64,000 bases of DNA, taken from positions 103,694 through 167,693 of the forward strand of contig CACFTO010000002.1 of NCBI GenBank assembly GCA_902569245.1, read 5' to 3'. Positions 8,088 to 20,696 of this stretch are shown here, piece after piece. The notes under the pieces were generated by a model. It saw only the letters and a program-made list of their open reading frames with translations, did not search any database and was not told the DNA's origin. Positions within the stretch are counted from its first letter, which is position 1, and each line of letters opens with the position of its first letter. This DNA comes from an uncultured Pelagibacteraceae bacterium. Lineage in GTDB: Bacteria; Pseudomonadota; Alphaproteobacteria; Pelagibacterales; Pelagibacteraceae. The position numbers and the translations under genes are program-made.

Positions 8088-8597
8088 ATGATGAACAAAG
8101 AACAAAAAAAACAGTATATAAATGATATGACAACTCAGTTTGATAAAACTGAAGCTGTTATTGTAACTCATTATCAAGGTTTAACCGTTACTCAATTGGA
8201 CGACCTAAGAAAAAAAATGCGTGAGCATGGTATAAAATTTAAAATTACGAATAATAGAATTACTAAGCTAGCTTTGGAAAAGACAAAATGCAAAGAACTA
8301 TCAGATTTGTTTTCAGGCCCAACAGCAGTGGCTTTATCAGAAGATGCAATTACATCTGCAAAAATTCTTACTAAATTTTCAAAAGAAAATGAAAACCTCA
8401 AAATCTTAGGGGGAATCATGGGTACCGACATTTTGGATGTAGCTGGAGTTAAAAATGTTGCAACATTACCTTCATTAGAAGAGGCAAGAGCCAAAATAGT
8501 AGGTATTTTAAGGTCTCCTGCACAAAAAATAGCAAGTATTTTACTTGCACCGGCGTCAAAAATCGCTATTTTAGCGCTCGAAAAATCAAAAAAATAA
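8088..8597 (+). CDS. rplJ: 50S ribosomal protein L10
   Basis: L10 anchors the L7/L12 dimers to the GTPase-associated region. The 169-residue protein begins [11 protein letters not shown], so the start could be either of two adjacent ATG codons (8088 or 8091). It has the L10 globular core with [19 protein letters not shown] and FSGPTAVAL, then a C-terminal helix ([18 protein letters not shown]) that binds L12. Confidence 0.97.
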   Translation: MMNKEQKKQYINDMTTQFDKTEAVIVTHYQGLTVTQLDDLRKKMREHGIKFKITNNRITKLALEKTKCKELSDLFSGPTAVALSEDAITSAKILTKFSKENENLKILGGIMGTDILDVAGVKNVATLPSLEEARAKIVGILRSPAQKIASILLAPASKIAILALEKSKK

Positions 8598-8619
8598 CCA
8601 GGGACAAAATATTATTACT

Positions 8620-8991
8620 ATGGCTGACTTAAATAAAATTATAGAAGATTTATCAAGCTTAACCGTTGTAGAGGCGGCTGAGCTTTCAAAACAATTAGAG
8701 GAAAAATGGGGGGTCACAGCAGCAGCTGCAGTTGCTGCTGCTCCAGCAGCAAGCGGTGGAGAGGCACCTGCTGAGGAAAAAGATGAATTCACAGTTATGC
8801 TGACAGCTGTCGGAGATAAAAAAATAAATGTTATAAAAGAAGTTAGAGCTGTAACAGAGCTAGGATTGAAGGAAGCTAAAGATTTAGTTGAAGGTGCACC
8901 AAAGGAAGTCAAATCTGGTGTTAATAAAAAAGAAGCAGAAGAAATCAAAGCTAAGTTAGAAGCAGCAGGCGCAAAAGTAGAACTTAAGTAA
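8620..8991 (+). CDS. rplL: 50S ribosomal protein L7/L12
   Basis: The stalk protein that recruits translation GTPases. It has 123 residues: an N-terminal dimerisation domain, an alanine-rich hinge (about residues 36-50, encoded by near-repetitive GCA/GCT codons) and a C-terminal domain with [24 protein letters not shown]. It is followed by a perfect hairpin before rpoB. Confidence 0.98.
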   Translation: MADLNKIIEDLSSLTVVEAAELSKQLEEKWGVTAAAAVAAAPAASGGEAPAEEKDEFTVMLTAVGDKKINVIKEVRAVTELGLKEAKDLVEGAPKEVKSGVNKKEAEEIKAKLEAAGAKVELK

Positions 8992-9008
8992 ATTAATAGA
9001 AAGAACTA

Positions 9009-9034
9009 CATTGCTGAAATCTTAATCAGCAATG
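9009..9034 (+). terminator. Perfect hairpin between rplL and rpoB (possible attenuator or processing site)
   Basis: CATTGCTGA (9009-9017) and TCAGCAATG (9026-9034) form a perfect 9-bp stem around an 8-base loop, in the 53-base gap between rplL and rpoB. In E. coli the same junction has an attenuator and an RNase III site that set the ratio of ribosomal protein to polymerase subunits. Only AATATTTTAT follows, not a strong T-run, so partial termination or mRNA processing is more likely than full termination. Confidence 0.6.
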
Positions 9035-9044
9035 AATATTTTAT

Positions 9045-12000
9045 ATGCAGTTATCTTTTACTAAGAAAAAAAATATTAGAAAAAGTTTTGGAAAACTAAA
9101 AGAAAGTTTATCAATACCAAATCTTATAGAAGTACAAAAAAATTCTTATAAAGAACTTACAGAATTTAAAGATGACGTAGAAGCACATTTAGTTAAAGGG
9201 TTTCATAGAGTATTTAAAAGTATATTTCCAATCGAAGACTTGAATGATAAAGCAACTCTAGAATATATCTCTTATAGATTGGAAAAACCAAAATTTGATG
9301 TAGATGAGTGCATTACAAGAGGGTTAACTTATTCAGCAGCTCTAAAATGTACGTTAAGACTTGTTGTTTACGAAATTGATCAAGAAAATAATACAAAAGA
9401 CATATTGTCCGCAAAAGAACAAGAGGTCTATATGGGAGAAGTTCCAATGATGACAAACAGTGGAACTTTCATAACAAATGGTGTTCAAAGAGTTGTGGTT
9501 AATCAAATGCATAGAAGTCCTGGTGTTTTTTTTGATCATGACAAAGGTAAATCTCACGCTAGTGGTAAACTATTGTTTAATTGTAGAGTCATACCCAATA
9601 GGGGATCATGGTTAGATTTTGAATATGACGTTAAAGACTATTTATATTTTAGAATAGATAGAAAAAAGAAAATTTTGATATCAACCTTATTGCAAGCCTT
9701 GGGCTATTCAAAATCTGATATAGTAAATGAATTTTATGAAAAAGAGACTTTATCATATGATGAAAATTCTCAGAAATGGAAGACTAAATTTGATCCAGAA
9801 AACTATAGAGCAAAGAATTTTTCAGAGGAAGTAATAGATGCAAAAACTAAAAAAATAGTAGTAAAATCTGGTGATCAAATCAATTTTTTAACAGCAAAAA
9901 AACTAGCAAATGATGGGTTGAAAGAAATTTTAATATCAAGTTCGTCATTATACGGTAAATATCTTCACAAAGATTTAATTGCTGGAGAAGATAATTATAA
10001 AATTGGTACAGAACTAAATGAAACCATAATCAATAACTTAATTGAAAATAAAATAAATATAGTTGAGATCTCTAAAACAAACTCAATATCTAAAGGTCCT
10101 TATTTGCTTCAAACATTATTGAATGATAAAAATGAAAATAAAAATGATGCAATTACAGAAATTTATAAAATTTTAAGACCTGGCGAACCTCCTACAATGG
10201 AGATTGCAACTCAAATTTTTAATAATCTTTTTTTTAGCTCTGATAGATATGACCTCTCAGATGTTGGTAGGGTAAAAATGAACTCAAGATTAGATTTAAA
10301 TTGTTCTGACAAAATTACTATTTTAAGAAACGATGATATTTTGGCGATTGTAAAAAAAATGCTGGATCTAAGAGATGGCAAAGATGAAGTTGATGATATT
10401 GATCACCTTGGTAATAGGAGAGTGCGATCTGTAGGTGAATTAGTTGAAAACCAAGCTAGAATTGGTGTTTACAGGATGGAAAGAGCAATTAAAGAAAAAA
10501 TGACTACATTGGATGTTGAATCTGCAATGCCACAAGACTTAATAAATGCGAAACCTTTAACAATTTCTTTAAAAGATTTTTTTGCTACATCTCAATTATC
10601 ACAATTTATGGATCAAACTAATCCTCTTTCAGAAATTACCCATAAAAGAAGGGTGTCAGCTCTAGGCCCTGGTGGATTAACAAGAGAAAGAGCGGGATTT
10701 GAGGTTAGGGATGTCCACCCAACTCATTATGGTAGAATTTGTCCAATAGAGACACCAGAGGGACCAAATATTGGTTTGATTAACAGTTTATCAACATATT
10801 CAAAAATAAATAAATACGGTTTTATAGAAAGCCCTTATAAAAAAGTTGAAAATGGTGTTGTCCAAGATAAGATTGAATATCTATCAGCAATGGAAGAAAC
10901 AAAATTTACTATTGCTCAAGCGAACTCAGTATTAGATAAAAATGGGAAATTTGTTGAAGAACTTGTATCAAGTAGGGCAAACTTAGACTTTATTTTATCT
11001 AAACCAGAAAACATCGATTACATTGACGTCTCTCCTAAACAACTAGTTTCAGTCGCGGCATCACTAATTCCTTTTTTGGAGAATGATGATGCTAACAGAG
11101 CATTAATGGGATCAAACATGATGAGACAAGCGGTTCCACTTTTAAAACCTGAAGCACCTTTAGTAGGAACAGGAATTGAAAGCGATGTTGCCTTGGACTC
11201 AGGAGTAACGATTGTAGCTAAAAGAGATGGGATTGTTGATAAAATCGATGGAAAAAGAATAGTTATCAAAGCATCAAATGAAAAAGATTATTCACAATCA
11301 GGTGTGGATATATATAATCTTCAAAAATTTAAAAGATCAAATCAAAATACCTGCATAAATCAAAAACCTTTAGTAAGAGTCGGAGATAAAGTAAAGTCTG
11401 GTGATATAATAGCGGATGGACCATCAACGAAAACTGGTGAGCTAGCACTTGGAAAAAATGTTACAGTAGCTTTTATGCCTTGGCAGGGATATAATTTTGA
11501 GGACTCAATATTAATATCTGAAAGATGTGTTACAGATGACGTATTTACTTCAATCCATATTGAAGAATACGAAGTAATGGCTAGGGATACAAAATTAGGT
11601 GAAGAAGATATAACAAGAGACATACCAAACATAAATGAAGAAGCACTAAAAAATCTTGATGAGTCTGGAATAGTTTACATAGGTGCTGAAGTAAAGCCAG
11701 GTGATATTTTGGTTGGGAAAGTAACACCTAAAGGTGACTCCGCATCAGGTCCTGAAGAAAAACTTTTACGATCAATTTTTGGTGAAAAAGCAATTGATGT
11801 TACAGACACTTCATTAAAAATGCCAAGTGGAAGTGGTGGTATTGTTGTAGATGTAAGAGTATTTAATAGACACGGAATAGAAAAAGACGAAAGATCAATA
11901 ACAATAGAAAGAGCAGAAATTGAAAGTGTTCAGCAGGATAAAAATGTCGAAGTAGAAATATTAGAGAGAAGTATAAAACAAAGAGCATCATCAATTTTAA

Positions 12001-13127
12001 TAAACACTAAATTAGCAAAGAAAATTAAAAATTATGAGGTAGGCATTTCCTTAGATGAAAAAATAATATTTGAAATTCCAATATCTGAGTTGTTTAAAAT
12101 AAATGTAGAAGATAGCTCTAAAAATGATTCATTATTAAAATTAAGATCACAATATGAAAATGCTAAAAATGATATTCAAGAAAGATTTGAAGATAAAGTT
12201 CTTAAAATTAGACAGGGTGATGATTTATTACCAAGTGTAATGAAGATGGTTAAAGTTTTTGTTGCAATTAAAAGAAGATTAAGACCTGGAGATAAAATGT
12301 CGGGAAGGCATGGAAATAAAGGTGTAGTTAGCAAAATTGTTCCAGTGGAAGATATGCCATATAGAGAAAATGGTAAACCTGTTGATATAGTTCTAAATCC
12401 TTTGGGAGTACCAAGTAGAATGAATGTGGGTCAAATTTTAGAAACCCATTTAGGATGGTCATGCAAAGAATTGGGTGAACAATTAACAGAATTGATTAAT
12501 GAGAATCAAAAGAGGATTGAAAAGGGGGACAAAATTTCTAAATTCTTAAAATCTGTTTATGGAGAGGAAATATATAAAAATAATATAGATAAATTAACAG
12601 ATACAGAATTCAACGATTTGTGTCAAAATATTCAAAATGGAGTTCCAATATCAACACCAGTGTTTGACGGTGCAAAAGAGAATGATGTTACTAAAATGCT
12701 TGATCTTGCAAAATTACCAAACACAGGACAAACAACCCTGTGGGATGGAAGAACAGGAGAGAAATTTGATAGACCAGTTACAGTAGGAATAATTTATATG
12801 CTCAAACTACATCATCTTGTTGAGGATAAAATACATGCTAGATCTACCGGACCTTACAGCTTAGTAACACAGCAACCATTGGGTGGTAAAGCTCAATTGG
12901 GTGGACAAAGATTTGGTGAAATGGAAGTATGGGCTCTAGAAGCATATGGAGCCTCATACACACTTCAAGAAATACTGACTGTTAAATCGGATGATGTTGC
13001 AGGAAGGGTAAAGGTCTATGAAACGATTGTTAAAGGAGAGGAAAACTTTGAGTCTGGTATACCAGAATCATTTAACGTTTTAGTAAAAGAAATTAAATCA
13101 TTAGCATTAAACGTGGAGCTAAATTAA
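9045..13127 (+). CDS. rpoB: DNA-directed RNA polymerase subunit beta
   Basis: The 1360-residue catalytic beta subunit. Recognisable segments in order are the lobe/protrusion ([24 protein letters not shown]), the rifampicin pocket ([20 protein letters not shown] then [16 protein letters not shown]), the fork ([20 protein letters not shown]), the active-centre region ([15 protein letters not shown]), switch 3 ([18 protein letters not shown]) and the C-terminal clamp ([17 protein letters not shown]). The rifampicin-binding residues look wild type. rpoC follows after 4 bases. Confidence 0.99.
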   Translation: MQLSFTKKKNIRKSFGKLKESLSIPNLIEVQKNSYKELTEFKDDVEAHLVKGFHRVFKSIFPIEDLNDKATLEYISYRLEKPKFDVDECITRGLTYSAALKCTLRLVVYEIDQENNTKDILSAKEQEVYMGEVPMMTNSGTFITNGVQRVVVNQMHRSPGVFFDHDKGKSHASGKLLFNCRVIPNRGSWLDFEYDVKDYLYFRIDRKKKILISTLLQALGYSKSDIVNEFYEKETLSYDENSQKWKTKFDPENYRAKNFSEEVIDAKTKKIVVKSGDQINFLTAKKLANDGLKEILISSSSLYGKYLHKDLIAGEDNYKIGTELNETIINNLIENKINIVEISKTNSISKGPYLLQTLLNDKNENKNDAITEIYKILRPGEPPTMEIATQIFNNLFFSSDRYDLSDVGRVKMNSRLDLNCSDKITILRNDDILAIVKKMLDLRDGKDEVDDIDHLGNRRVRSVGELVENQARIGVYRMERAIKEKMTTLDVESAMPQDLINAKPLTISLKDFFATSQLSQFMDQTNPLSEITHKRRVSALGPGGLTRERAGFEVRDVHPTHYGRICPIETPEGPNIGLINSLSTYSKINKYGFIESPYKKVENGVVQDKIEYLSAMEETKFTIAQANSVLDKNGKFVEELVSSRANLDFILSKPENIDYIDVSPKQLVSVAASLIPFLENDDANRALMGSNMMRQAVPLLKPEAPLVGTGIESDVALDSGVTIVAKRDGIVDKIDGKRIVIKASNEKDYSQSGVDIYNLQKFKRSNQNTCINQKPLVRVGDKVKSGDIIADGPSTKTGELALGKNVTVAFMPWQGYNFEDSILISERCVTDDVFTSIHIEEYEVMARDTKLGEEDITRDIPNINEEALKNLDESGIVYIGAEVKPGDILVGKVTPKGDSASGPEEKLLRSIFGEKAIDVTDTSLKMPSGSGGIVVDVRVFNRHGIEKDERSITIERAEIESVQQDKNVEVEILERSIKQRASSILINTKLAKKIKNYEVGISLDEKIIFEIPISELFKINVEDSSKNDSLLKLRSQYENAKNDIQERFEDKVLKIRQGDDLLPSVMKMVKVFVAIKRRLRPGDKMSGRHGNKGVVSKIVPVEDMPYRENGKPVDIVLNPLGVPSRMNVGQILETHLGWSCKELGEQLTELINENQKRIEKGDKISKFLKSVYGEEIYKNNIDKLTDTEFNDLCQNIQNGVPISTPVFDGAKENDVTKMLDLAKLPNTGQTTLWDGRTGEKFDRPVTVGIIYMLKLHHLVEDKIHARSTGPYSLVTQQPLGGKAQLGGQRFGEMEVWALEAYGASYTLQEILTVKSDDVAGRVKVYETIVKGEENFESGIPESFNVLVKEIKSLALNVELN

Positions 13128-13131
13128 AAAT

Positions 13132-16100
13132 ATGAGTAAAGAATTATCAGATTTATTCAAGTCTTCTGAAATATCAGAGGCACAAAATTTCAATAGTATA
13201 AAAATAACTCTAGCGAGTCCTGAAAAAATTAAATCTTGGACTTTTGGAGAAATAAAAAAACCGGAAACAATAAACTATAGAACATTTAGACCAGAAAAAG
13301 ATGGATTATTCTGTGCAAGAATTTTTGGTCCAATAAAAGATTATGAGTGTCTGTGTGGTAAGTATAAAAGAATGAAGTTTAGAGGGATTATATGTGAAAA
13401 ATGTGGTGTAGAAGTTACTAAATCTAATGTCCGAAGAGAAAGAATGGGTCATATAAATCTTGCAACACCTGTTGCTCATATCTGGTTTTTAAAATCCTTA
13501 CCAAGTAGAATTTCTTTAGTTGTAGACATGAAACTTAAAGAGGTTGAGAGAGTATTATATTTTGAAAACTTTATTGTAATTGAACCAGGTCTAACAGGAT
13601 TAAAGAAAAACCAATTATTGGGAGAAGAGGAGTTAATAAAATATCAAGATGATTATGGTGAAGAAGCCTTCACAGCAGGAATTGGTGCAGAAGCTATACT
13701 TGAGATACTCAAATCTATTAACCTAGAAGAGGAAAGAGATTTTCTAATTAAAGATATTAAGGAAACAAAATCAAAAGTTAATGAAGAGAGATCTATCAAA
13801 AGATTAAAATTAATTGAGTCATTCATTGAGACCGGTAACAAACCTGAATGGATGATTTTAACTACGGTCCCTGTGATACCTCCAGAGCTTAGACCTTTAG
13901 TTCCGCTAGATGGAGGTCGTTTCGCAACATCAGATTTAAATGATTTATATAGAAGAGTAATCAATAGAAACAATAGACTTAAAAGATTAATGGATTTAAA
14001 GGCTCCAGATATTATTGTTAGAAATGAAAAAAGGATGTTGCAGGAATCCGTTGACGCACTTTTTGACAATGGAAGAAGAGGAAGGGTAATAACCGGTACA
14101 GGAAAAAGACCTTTAAAATCTCTTGCTGAAATGTTGAAAGGAAAACAAGGAAGGTTTAGACAAAATTTGCTAGGAAAAAGAGTAGATTATTCAGGTAGAT
14201 CAGTGATTGTTGTTGGTCCTGACTTGAAACTACATGAGTGTGGTTTGCCTAAGAAAATGGCACTTGAATTATTCAAACCCTTCTTGTACGCAAGATTAAA
14301 TAAACTTGGATTAGCATCAACAATTAAACAGGCAAAAAAACTAGTTGAAAGAGAAAGAAACGAGGTATGGGATGCTTTAGAGTTAATTGTAAGGGAACAT
14401 CCTGTAATATTAAACAGAGCACCAACGCTACACAGATTAGGTGTTCAAGCATTTGAACCTAAACTAATAGAGGGTAATGCAATTGAACTTCATCCATTAA
14501 CTTGTGCAGCATTCAACGCAGATTTTGATGGAGATCAAATGGCTGTTCATGTCCCGTTAAGTTTGGAAGCTCAATTGGAAGCTAGAGTATTAATGATGTC
14601 AACAAATAATATTTTAAGTCCATCTAATGGTAAACCCATAATTGTTCCAAGTCAGGATATGATCCTTGGTATTTACTATCTATCACAACCACCTGTCCAA
14701 ACAGATAAAATAGATGGATATTTTGTAAATACTTCAGAAATAGAACATGCTTTAGAAACAGGACAAATAAAAGTACATTCAAGGATTGTATCAAGATTTG
14801 AAACATTAGACGAAAAAGGTAATTCAAAATTTGAGAAACATATAAGCACAGCAGGAAGATTTTTACTTTCTAATTTAATTCCGAAAAATATTAATAATAA
14901 ATTTTCTTTAGTTGATAGATTGTTACCAAAAAAAATAGTTTCAGAAGTTATTGATCATGTGTTTAGATTTTCAGGCCAAAAAAATACAGTTATATTTTGT
15001 GATAAATTAAAAGATATCGGTTTTAAACATGCTTTTAAGGCTGGGATTTCATTTGGAAAAGATGACTTGTTAATACCGGATAATAAAGAACAATTAATTG
15101 ATGAGACTAAAAAATTAATTGCAGATTATGAAGGGCAATACGCAGAAGGACTAATAACAAGAGGTGAAAAATATAATAAAGTAATAGATGCTTGGTCAAA
15201 GTGTACAGATAGAGTTGCATCGGAGATGATGAAAAGAATCTCTGCAACAGAAGTAACTGACGAGGGTTTAAAAATAAATTCCGTATTTATGATGGCTGAT
15301 AGTGGTGCGAGAGGATCTGCGGCTCAAATGAAACAATTAGCTGGAATGAGAGGCTTGATTGCCAAACCCTCAGGTGAAATTATTGAAACTCCCATAACAT
15401 CTAACTTTAAAGAGGGTCTTACAGCATTAGAATATTTTAATTCAACACATGGAGCGAGAAAAGGTTTGGCTGATACAGCACTTAAAACCGCTAGTTCAGG
15501 TTATTTAACAAGAAGATTATGTGATGTAGCTCAGGATTTAACAATAACAAAACCTAAATGCGATATGAACTGTGGATCTATAAAACTGACAGAAGTACTA
15601 GAAGGTGGAAATATAATGGTGAGTCTTTCTGAAAGAGCATTAGGAAGGGTTGCTGCAAAGGAAATAAAAAATCCGCTAACAGGTGAAATTTTAATTAAAA
15701 AAGATGTAATGATTGATGAAGCTGGTTGTGAGAAAATTGATGCAGCTGGAGTTAAAAGTATAAACGTATATTCGGTAATGACATGTAAAGCAAAAGAGGG
15801 TGTATGTGCTACATCTTACGGAAGAGACTTATCGAGAGGAAAAATGGTTCATGTAGGTGAGGCTATTGGAATGATATCTGCACAATCTATTGGTGAGCCT
15901 GGGACACAGCTAACTATGAGAACTTTCCATGTTGGTGGTACAGCTTCTGTTAAGCAAGAGTCACAAATAGTATCAAATTCAGAGGGATCTCTTAAAATTG
16001 TAAACACAAACCTAATAAAAGACTCAAAAAATAATCAAATTGTTATGGGTAGAAATACTGAGATATCAATTGAAGATGATAAAGGACTACAAGTGGCATC

Positions 16101-17298
16101 TTATAAAGTTCCTTATGGATCTAAATTATTTTTTGAGAATGGTCAGAAAATAAAAAAAGGTTCAAAAATTTGTGAGTGGGATCCTTATACAACACCTGTT
16201 ATTGCTGAAAAAGATGGTATTGCAAATTACGTTGATTTAATTGATGGAGTTTCAATTGCAGAAACAGTTGATGATGCAACAGGTATTTCTACAAAAGCTG
16301 TAGTTGATTGGAAAACACAATCAAAAAATACTGACTTAAAACCGAGAATTACCCTGAGAGATACAAAAGGTAATGTTATTAAGAAAGCTGATGACAATGA
16401 AGCTAGATATTATTTAGTTCCAGACTCAATTTTATCAGTTAAAGATGGTGCAAAAATTTCAGCTGGTGATGTAATTGCAAGATTACCAAAAGAAACAACA
16501 AAAACAAAAGATATTACTGGAGGATTACCTAGAGTTGCAGAATTATTTGAAGCTAGAAAAGCTAAAGATAGTGCAATTATTGCGGAAAATGATGGTAGCG
16601 TTATCTTTGGAAAAGAAGTTAGAGGCAAACAAAGAGTAACTATTGAAGCTGAAAATGGCGATACATCAAGTTACTTAATTCCAAAAGGAAAACATATAAA
16701 TTTTAACCAGGGCGAAAAGATTAAAAAGGGTGAATACTTGTTAGACGGACAACCTTTACCTCATGATATTTTAAGAATACTTGGAATTGAAGAATTAACT
16801 GAATATTTTGTAAATCAAGTTCAAGATGTTTATAGACTCCAAGGTGTTATCATTAATGATAAACATATAGAGACGATCCTAAGACAAATGTTAAAAAAAA
16901 TAGAAGTGAAAGAAACTGGAGACAGCAAATTATTACCAGGTGAAATAGTAGATAGAATAAAATTTGAGACAATGAATGAAAAATTAGTGGCGGATGGTAA
17001 GAAACCTGCTGTTGGAGAAAGAGTACTAATGGGGATAACAAAAGCATCCCTACAAACGGAGTCATTTATATCGGCAGCCTCATTCCAGGAAACAACTAGG
17101 GTGTTAACGGACGCAGCTATTAAAGGAAAAGTAGATAAACTTACAGGTTTGAAAGAAAATGTTATAGTAGGAAGATTAGTTCCAGCCGGAACTGGCTCAA
17201 TAAAAAATTCTTGGAATAAAAAAGCTATTAATGACGATCAAAAATTTTTATCTGAACAAGAGAGTGCAGAAGCTTCTGAAGCACAAATTAATCAATAA
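13132..17298 (+). CDS. rpoC: DNA-directed RNA polymerase subunit beta'
   Basis: The 1388-residue largest subunit holds the catalytic Mg site [12 protein letters not shown]. The N-terminal zinc-binding domain has Cys73, Cys75, Cys88 and Cys91. The clamp and rudder region and lid ([16 protein letters not shown]) follow, then the bridge helix/trigger loop region ([18 protein letters not shown], then [15 protein letters not shown]). The second zinc site includes CDMNCGS and CKAKEGVC. Length and order fit proteobacterial RpoC. It is co-transcribed with rpoB. Confidence 0.99.
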   Translation: MSKELSDLFKSSEISEAQNFNSIKITLASPEKIKSWTFGEIKKPETINYRTFRPEKDGLFCARIFGPIKDYECLCGKYKRMKFRGIICEKCGVEVTKSNVRRERMGHINLATPVAHIWFLKSLPSRISLVVDMKLKEVERVLYFENFIVIEPGLTGLKKNQLLGEEELIKYQDDYGEEAFTAGIGAEAILEILKSINLEEERDFLIKDIKETKSKVNEERSIKRLKLIESFIETGNKPEWMILTTVPVIPPELRPLVPLDGGRFATSDLNDLYRRVINRNNRLKRLMDLKAPDIIVRNEKRMLQESVDALFDNGRRGRVITGTGKRPLKSLAEMLKGKQGRFRQNLLGKRVDYSGRSVIVVGPDLKLHECGLPKKMALELFKPFLYARLNKLGLASTIKQAKKLVERERNEVWDALELIVREHPVILNRAPTLHRLGVQAFEPKLIEGNAIELHPLTCAAFNADFDGDQMAVHVPLSLEAQLEARVLMMSTNNILSPSNGKPIIVPSQDMILGIYYLSQPPVQTDKIDGYFVNTSEIEHALETGQIKVHSRIVSRFETLDEKGNSKFEKHISTAGRFLLSNLIPKNINNKFSLVDRLLPKKIVSEVIDHVFRFSGQKNTVIFCDKLKDIGFKHAFKAGISFGKDDLLIPDNKEQLIDETKKLIADYEGQYAEGLITRGEKYNKVIDAWSKCTDRVASEMMKRISATEVTDEGLKINSVFMMADSGARGSAAQMKQLAGMRGLIAKPSGEIIETPITSNFKEGLTALEYFNSTHGARKGLADTALKTASSGYLTRRLCDVAQDLTITKPKCDMNCGSIKLTEVLEGGNIMVSLSERALGRVAAKEIKNPLTGEILIKKDVMIDEAGCEKIDAAGVKSINVYSVMTCKAKEGVCATSYGRDLSRGKMVHVGEAIGMISAQSIGEPGTQLTMRTFHVGGTASVKQESQIVSNSEGSLKIVNTNLIKDSKNNQIVMGRNTEISIEDDKGLQVASYKVPYGSKLFFENGQKIKKGSKICEWDPYTTPVIAEKDGIANYVDLIDGVSIAETVDDATGISTKAVVDWKTQSKNTDLKPRITLRDTKGNVIKKADDNEARYYLVPDSILSVKDGAKISAGDVIARLPKETTKTKDITGGLPRVAELFEARKAKDSAIIAENDGSVIFGKEVRGKQRVTIEAENGDTSSYLIPKGKHINFNQGEKIKKGEYLLDGQPLPHDILRILGIEELTEYFVNQVQDVYRLQGVIINDKHIETILRQMLKKIEVKETGDSKLLPGEIVDRIKFETMNEKLVADGKKPAVGERVLMGITKASLQTESFISAASFQETTRVLTDAAIKGKVDKLTGLKENVIVGRLVPAGTGSIKNSWNKKAINDDQKFLSEQESAEASEAQINQ

Positions 17299-17312
17299 AT
17301 TTAACCTTTTTT

Positions 17313-17399
17313 AGCGTTTAATTAGTTTGACAAATACAATTTCTAATGTATTTTGTCCATGTTTTTGGTTGGAATGTAGTGACTAGATCACTAAACGCT
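17313..17399 (+). promoter_or_regulatory. Two mutually exclusive hairpins in the rpoC-rpsL gap
   Basis: AGCGTTTA (17313-17320) is complementary to TAAACGCT (17392-17399). TAGTGA (17377-17382) is complementary to TCACTA (17388-17393) around the loop CTAGA. The right arms share 17392-17393, so the helices compete. The long pairing is possible only in read-through RNA from rpoC. RNA started at the internal promoter would contain just the short hairpin. No SAR11-specific precedent is known to me. Confidence 0.35.
17327..17354 (+). promoter_or_regulatory. Candidate promoter for the str operon (rpsL-rpsG-fusA...)
   Basis: A consensus -35 TTGACA (17327-17332) is followed after 16 bases by TATTTT (17349-17354), preceded by TG. 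It lies in the 160-base rpoC-rpsL gap, the largest plus-strand gap in the ribosomal cluster and the natural place for a new start. The predicted transcript would have a leader of about 100 bases. Confidence 0.5.
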
Positions 17400-17458
17400 G
17401 CCATAAATAACATGTCAGTTATTTTCATCAAAAATATAAAATATTTAAAAAATTTATT

Positions 17459-17830
17459 ATGCCAACTATTAACCAGTTAGTAAGAAAAAGTAGAGACAGA
17501 CAGATTACTAGAAATAAAGTTCCAGCTTTACAAAAACAACCTTTAAAAAGAGGTGTATGCGTTAAAGTTTATACAACAACTCCTAAAAAACCTAATTCAG
17601 CTTTAAGAAAGGTTGCACGTGTAAGACTATCTAATGGTTTTGAAGTAACTGCTTATATACCAGGTGAAGGCCATAATTTACAGGAACACTCTGTGGTTTT
17701 AATTAGAGGTGGAAGAGTTAAAGATTTACCTGGCGTTCGATATCATATTTTAAGAGGAAATTTAGATACCCAAGGTGTTGCAAATAGAAAACAGAGACGT
17801 TCCTTATATGGAACAAAAAAGGGAAAATAA
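17459..17830 (+). CDS. rpsL: 30S ribosomal protein S12
   Basis: S12 sits at the decoding centre. The 123-residue length is standard. The conserved loops [16 protein letters not shown] and [16 protein letters not shown] hold the streptomycin-resistance positions, with the usual lysines. First gene after the rpoC gap; rpsG follows after 3 bases, giving the conserved str order S12-S7-EF-G. Confidence 0.99.
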   Translation: MPTINQLVRKSRDRQITRNKVPALQKQPLKRGVCVKVYTTTPKKPNSALRKVARVRLSNGFEVTAYIPGEGHNLQEHSVVLIRGGRVKDLPGVRYHILRGNLDTQGVANRKQRRSLYGTKKGK

Positions 17831-17833
17831 ATA

Positions 17834-18304
17834 ATGTCTAGAAAACGTAAAGCTCCAAAAAAATTATCTGTCATAGATCCTAAATATAAATCTACAATTA
17901 TTCCTAAATTAATAAATTCAATTATGTATGATGGTAAAAAAACAGTTGCTGAAAAAATAATTTATGACGCGATAGAAAAGATCAAAAGTAAATCAAAGGA
18001 TGAACCTTTAAATGTTTTCAACGACGCAATAAATAATATTAGACCAACAGTTGAAGTTAGATCAAGAAGAGTTGGTGGTGCAACTTATCAAGTCCCGGTC
18101 GAGGTAAAATCTAAAAGATCTCAAGCTTTAGCATTAAGATGGTTAGTAGACGCATCTAGAAAACGTAAAGATAAGAAAATGTCAGATAAAATATTTAATG
18201 AAATATACGACGCTTATCAAAATAGAGGATCCGCAATTAAGAAAAAAGAAGATACACATAAAATGGCTGAGTCTAATAAGGCTTTTGCTCATTTTAGATG
18301 GTAA
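17834..18304 (+). CDS. rpsG: 30S ribosomal protein S7
   Basis: S7 nucleates the 30S head and contacts E-site tRNA. The 156-residue product begins [10 protein letters not shown] and contains [31 protein letters not shown] helices and the C-terminal [15 protein letters not shown] that ends the family. In E. coli it autoregulates the str operon. Confidence 0.98.
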   Translation: MSRKRKAPKKLSVIDPKYKSTIIPKLINSIMYDGKKTVAEKIIYDAIEKIKSKSKDEPLNVFNDAINNIRPTVEVRSRRVGGATYQVPVEVKSKRSQALALRWLVDASRKRKDKKMSDKIFNEIYDAYQNRGSAIKKKEDTHKMAESNKAFAHFRW

Positions 18305-18309
18305 AAATT

Positions 18310-20385
18310 ATGTCTAGAACTCATACATTAGATAAGTATAGAAACATTGGTATCATGGCCCACATAGATGCAGGTAAAACTACAACGACTGAAAGAATTC
18401 TTTATTATACAGGAAAAAGCCACAAAATTGGTGAAGTTCATGATGGTGCTGCAACAATGGACTGGATGGAGCAGGAGCAAGAAAGAGGAATAACAATAAC
18501 CTCAGCTGCAACTACATGTTTCTGGAACGATCACAGAATTAATATAATAGATACTCCTGGACATGTTGATTTTACTATTGAAGTAGAAAGATCTTTAAAA
18601 GTCTTGGATGGAGCTGTAGCAGTTTTTGATGGTGTAGCTGGTGTTGAACCTCAGTCGGAAACTGTTTGGAGACAAGCTGACAAATATAAAGTTCCAAGAA
18701 TTTGTTTTGTAAATAAACTAGACAGGACAGGAGCTGACTTTTTTAGATGTGTTGAGATGATAAAAGACAGATTAGGAGCTAAACCACTTGTTATGCAGGT
18801 TCCAATAGGCATTGAAGCTTCACTGAAAGGTGTTGTAGATTTGATCAAAATGAAAGCTATTGTTTGGAAAAATGAAGATTTAGGAGCTGCATGGGAATTA
18901 ATAGAAATTCCAGATGACTTAAAAGAAATATCAAATAAATATCGTCAAGAATTAGTCGAGACAGCTGTAGAGCAAGATGAAAAACTTATGGAAGATTATT
19001 TAGGTGGTAAAGAAATTTCTGAAGAAGATTTAACTAAGTGCATAAGAAAAGGATGTTTAGGTTTTGACTTTGTTCCAGTGTTAACAGGCTCTGCTTTTAA
19101 AAATAAAGGTGTTCAACCTTTATTAGATGCCGTTGTAAACTATTTACCAAGCCCAAATGATATCGGATCAATAAAAGGAACAAAACCTGGATCTGAAGAT
19201 GAAATTGAAATGAAATTTGATGATAACGCACCTTTTTCAGCATTAGCATTTAAAGTTGCGAATGACCCTTTCGTTGGAAGTTTAACATTTATTAGAATTT
19301 ATTCAGGTACCGTTAAGTCTGGAACGGGTATTTATAATACTTCAAAAGATAAAGAAGAAAGAGTTGGCAGGATGTTATTAATGCATGCAAACTCTAGAGA
19401 AGACATTAAGGAGGCAAATGCTGGTGATATCGTTGCTTTGGCTGGATTAAAAAATACAATCACTGGTCACACTTTAGCAGATAAAGAGACACCAGTATTG
19501 CTAGAACCTATGGAATTTCCTGACCCAGTTATAGAAATTGCGGTCGAACCTAAAACAAAAGCTGACCAAGAAAAAATGGGTGAAGCCCTTGGAAGACTGG
19601 CAAAAGAAGATCCTTCATTTAGAGTTACTTCAGATGAAGAGTCTGGACAAACTATTATCAAAGGTATGGGTGAACTACATTTAGATATAATTGTGGATAG
19701 AATGAAAAGAGAATTTAAAGTTGAGGCAAATGTTGGAGCTCCACAAGTAGCTTATAGAGAAACGATCCTTTCGCTTGCAGAAAATGATTATACACACAAA
19801 AAACAGAGTGGAGGTGCAGGACAGTTTGCTAGAGTTAAATTAATTGTTGAACCTCTTGAGCCAGGCAAAGGAAGAGAAATAGAAAGTAAAATTAAAGGGG
19901 GAGCAATACCAAAAGAATTTATACCAGGTGTGGAAAAAGGTGTAGAAACAGTTGCAGATGGCGGGATACTAGCTGGATTTCCACTTATAGACTACAAAGT
20001 AACAATTGTTGATGGATTACATCATGATGTCGACTCTAGTGTATTAGCGTTTGAATTAGCATCAAGACAATGTTTTAAAGAGGCATGCACTAAAGCTACT
20101 TTAAAATTATTAGAACCTATAATGAGGGTTGAGGTAGTAACACCCGAGGATTATATGGGTGATGTTATTGGAGATCTTAATAGTAGGAGAGGTCAAATAA
20201 GTACTCAAGAACAAAGAGGAAATGCAACTGTTATTACCGCAATGGTTCCTTTGGCTAATATGTTCGGCTACATAAATAATTTAAGATCTATGTCACAAGG
20301 AAGAGCACAATATTCAATGTTTTTTGATCATTATGATAAAGTACCTCAAAATGTTCAAGACGAAGTAACAAAAAAAACAGGCTAA
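18310..20385 (+). CDS. fusA: Elongation factor G
   Basis: The translocation GTPase, 691 residues. I place the start at the second ATG ([20 protein letters not shown]), because the earlier in-frame ATG at 18298 lies inside rpsG and adds only MVKI. G motifs are [20 protein letters not shown] and NKLD; the switch I segment [12 protein letters not shown] is present. Domains III-V follow, ending near the common [17 protein letters not shown]. It is followed directly by rpsJ, with no tuf. Confidence 0.98.
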   Translation: MSRTHTLDKYRNIGIMAHIDAGKTTTTERILYYTGKSHKIGEVHDGAATMDWMEQEQERGITITSAATTCFWNDHRINIIDTPGHVDFTIEVERSLKVLDGAVAVFDGVAGVEPQSETVWRQADKYKVPRICFVNKLDRTGADFFRCVEMIKDRLGAKPLVMQVPIGIEASLKGVVDLIKMKAIVWKNEDLGAAWELIEIPDDLKEISNKYRQELVETAVEQDEKLMEDYLGGKEISEEDLTKCIRKGCLGFDFVPVLTGSAFKNKGVQPLLDAVVNYLPSPNDIGSIKGTKPGSEDEIEMKFDDNAPFSALAFKVANDPFVGSLTFIRIYSGTVKSGTGIYNTSKDKEERVGRMLLMHANSREDIKEANAGDIVALAGLKNTITGHTLADKETPVLLEPMEFPDPVIEIAVEPKTKADQEKMGEALGRLAKEDPSFRVTSDEESGQTIIKGMGELHLDIIVDRMKREFKVEANVGAPQVAYRETILSLAENDYTHKKQSGGAGQFARVKLIVEPLEPGKGREIESKIKGGAIPKEFIPGVEKGVETVADGGILAGFPLIDYKVTIVDGLHHDVDSSVLAFELASRQCFKEACTKATLKLLEPIMRVEVVTPEDYMGDVIGDLNSRRGQISTQEQRGNATVITAMVPLANMFGYINNLRSMSQGRAQYSMFFDHYDKVPQNVQDEVTKKTG

Positions 20386-20387
20386 TT

Positions 20388-20696
20388 ATGGACAAACAAA
20401 ACATCAGAATTAAATTAAGAGCTTATGATAATAAGGTTTTAGATCAATCAACGGAAGAAATAGTAAACACCGTTAAAAGAACAGGTGCAAATATAAAAGG
20501 ACCAATACCTCTCCCAACAAAAATAGAGAGATATACAGTTCTAAGATCACCTCATATTGATAAAAAAAGTAGGGAGCAGTTTGAAACAAGAACTCATAAA
20601 AGATTAATAGATATAATAGAGCCAACCCCAGCTACTGTAGAAGCATTAATGAAATTAGACTTAGCTTCAGGTGTTGACGTGGAGATCAAAATTTAA
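20388..20696 (+). CDS. rpsJ: 30S ribosomal protein S10
   Basis: S10, 102 residues, is a 30S head protein that also acts as NusE in antitermination. Diagnostic segments are [35 protein letters not shown] and DKKSREQFE. It opens the S10 operon but lies only 2 bases after fusA, so str and S10 operons form one unit here. The TAATG stop overlaps rplC. Confidence 0.98.
   Translation: MDKQNIRIKLRAYDNKVLDQSTEEIVNTVKRTGANIKGPIPLPTKIERYTVLRSPHIDKKSREQFETRTHKRLIDIIEPTPATVEALMKLDLASGVDVEIKI

Noticed and set aside
8707..8760. GCA/GCT-rich low-complexity repeat
   Set aside because: It encodes the alanine-rich hinge of L7/L12, a normal feature.
8586..8948. Minus-strand Ala/Ser-rich 120-residue frame
   Set aside because: Shadow of rplL; its composition mirrors the alanine hinge read backwards.
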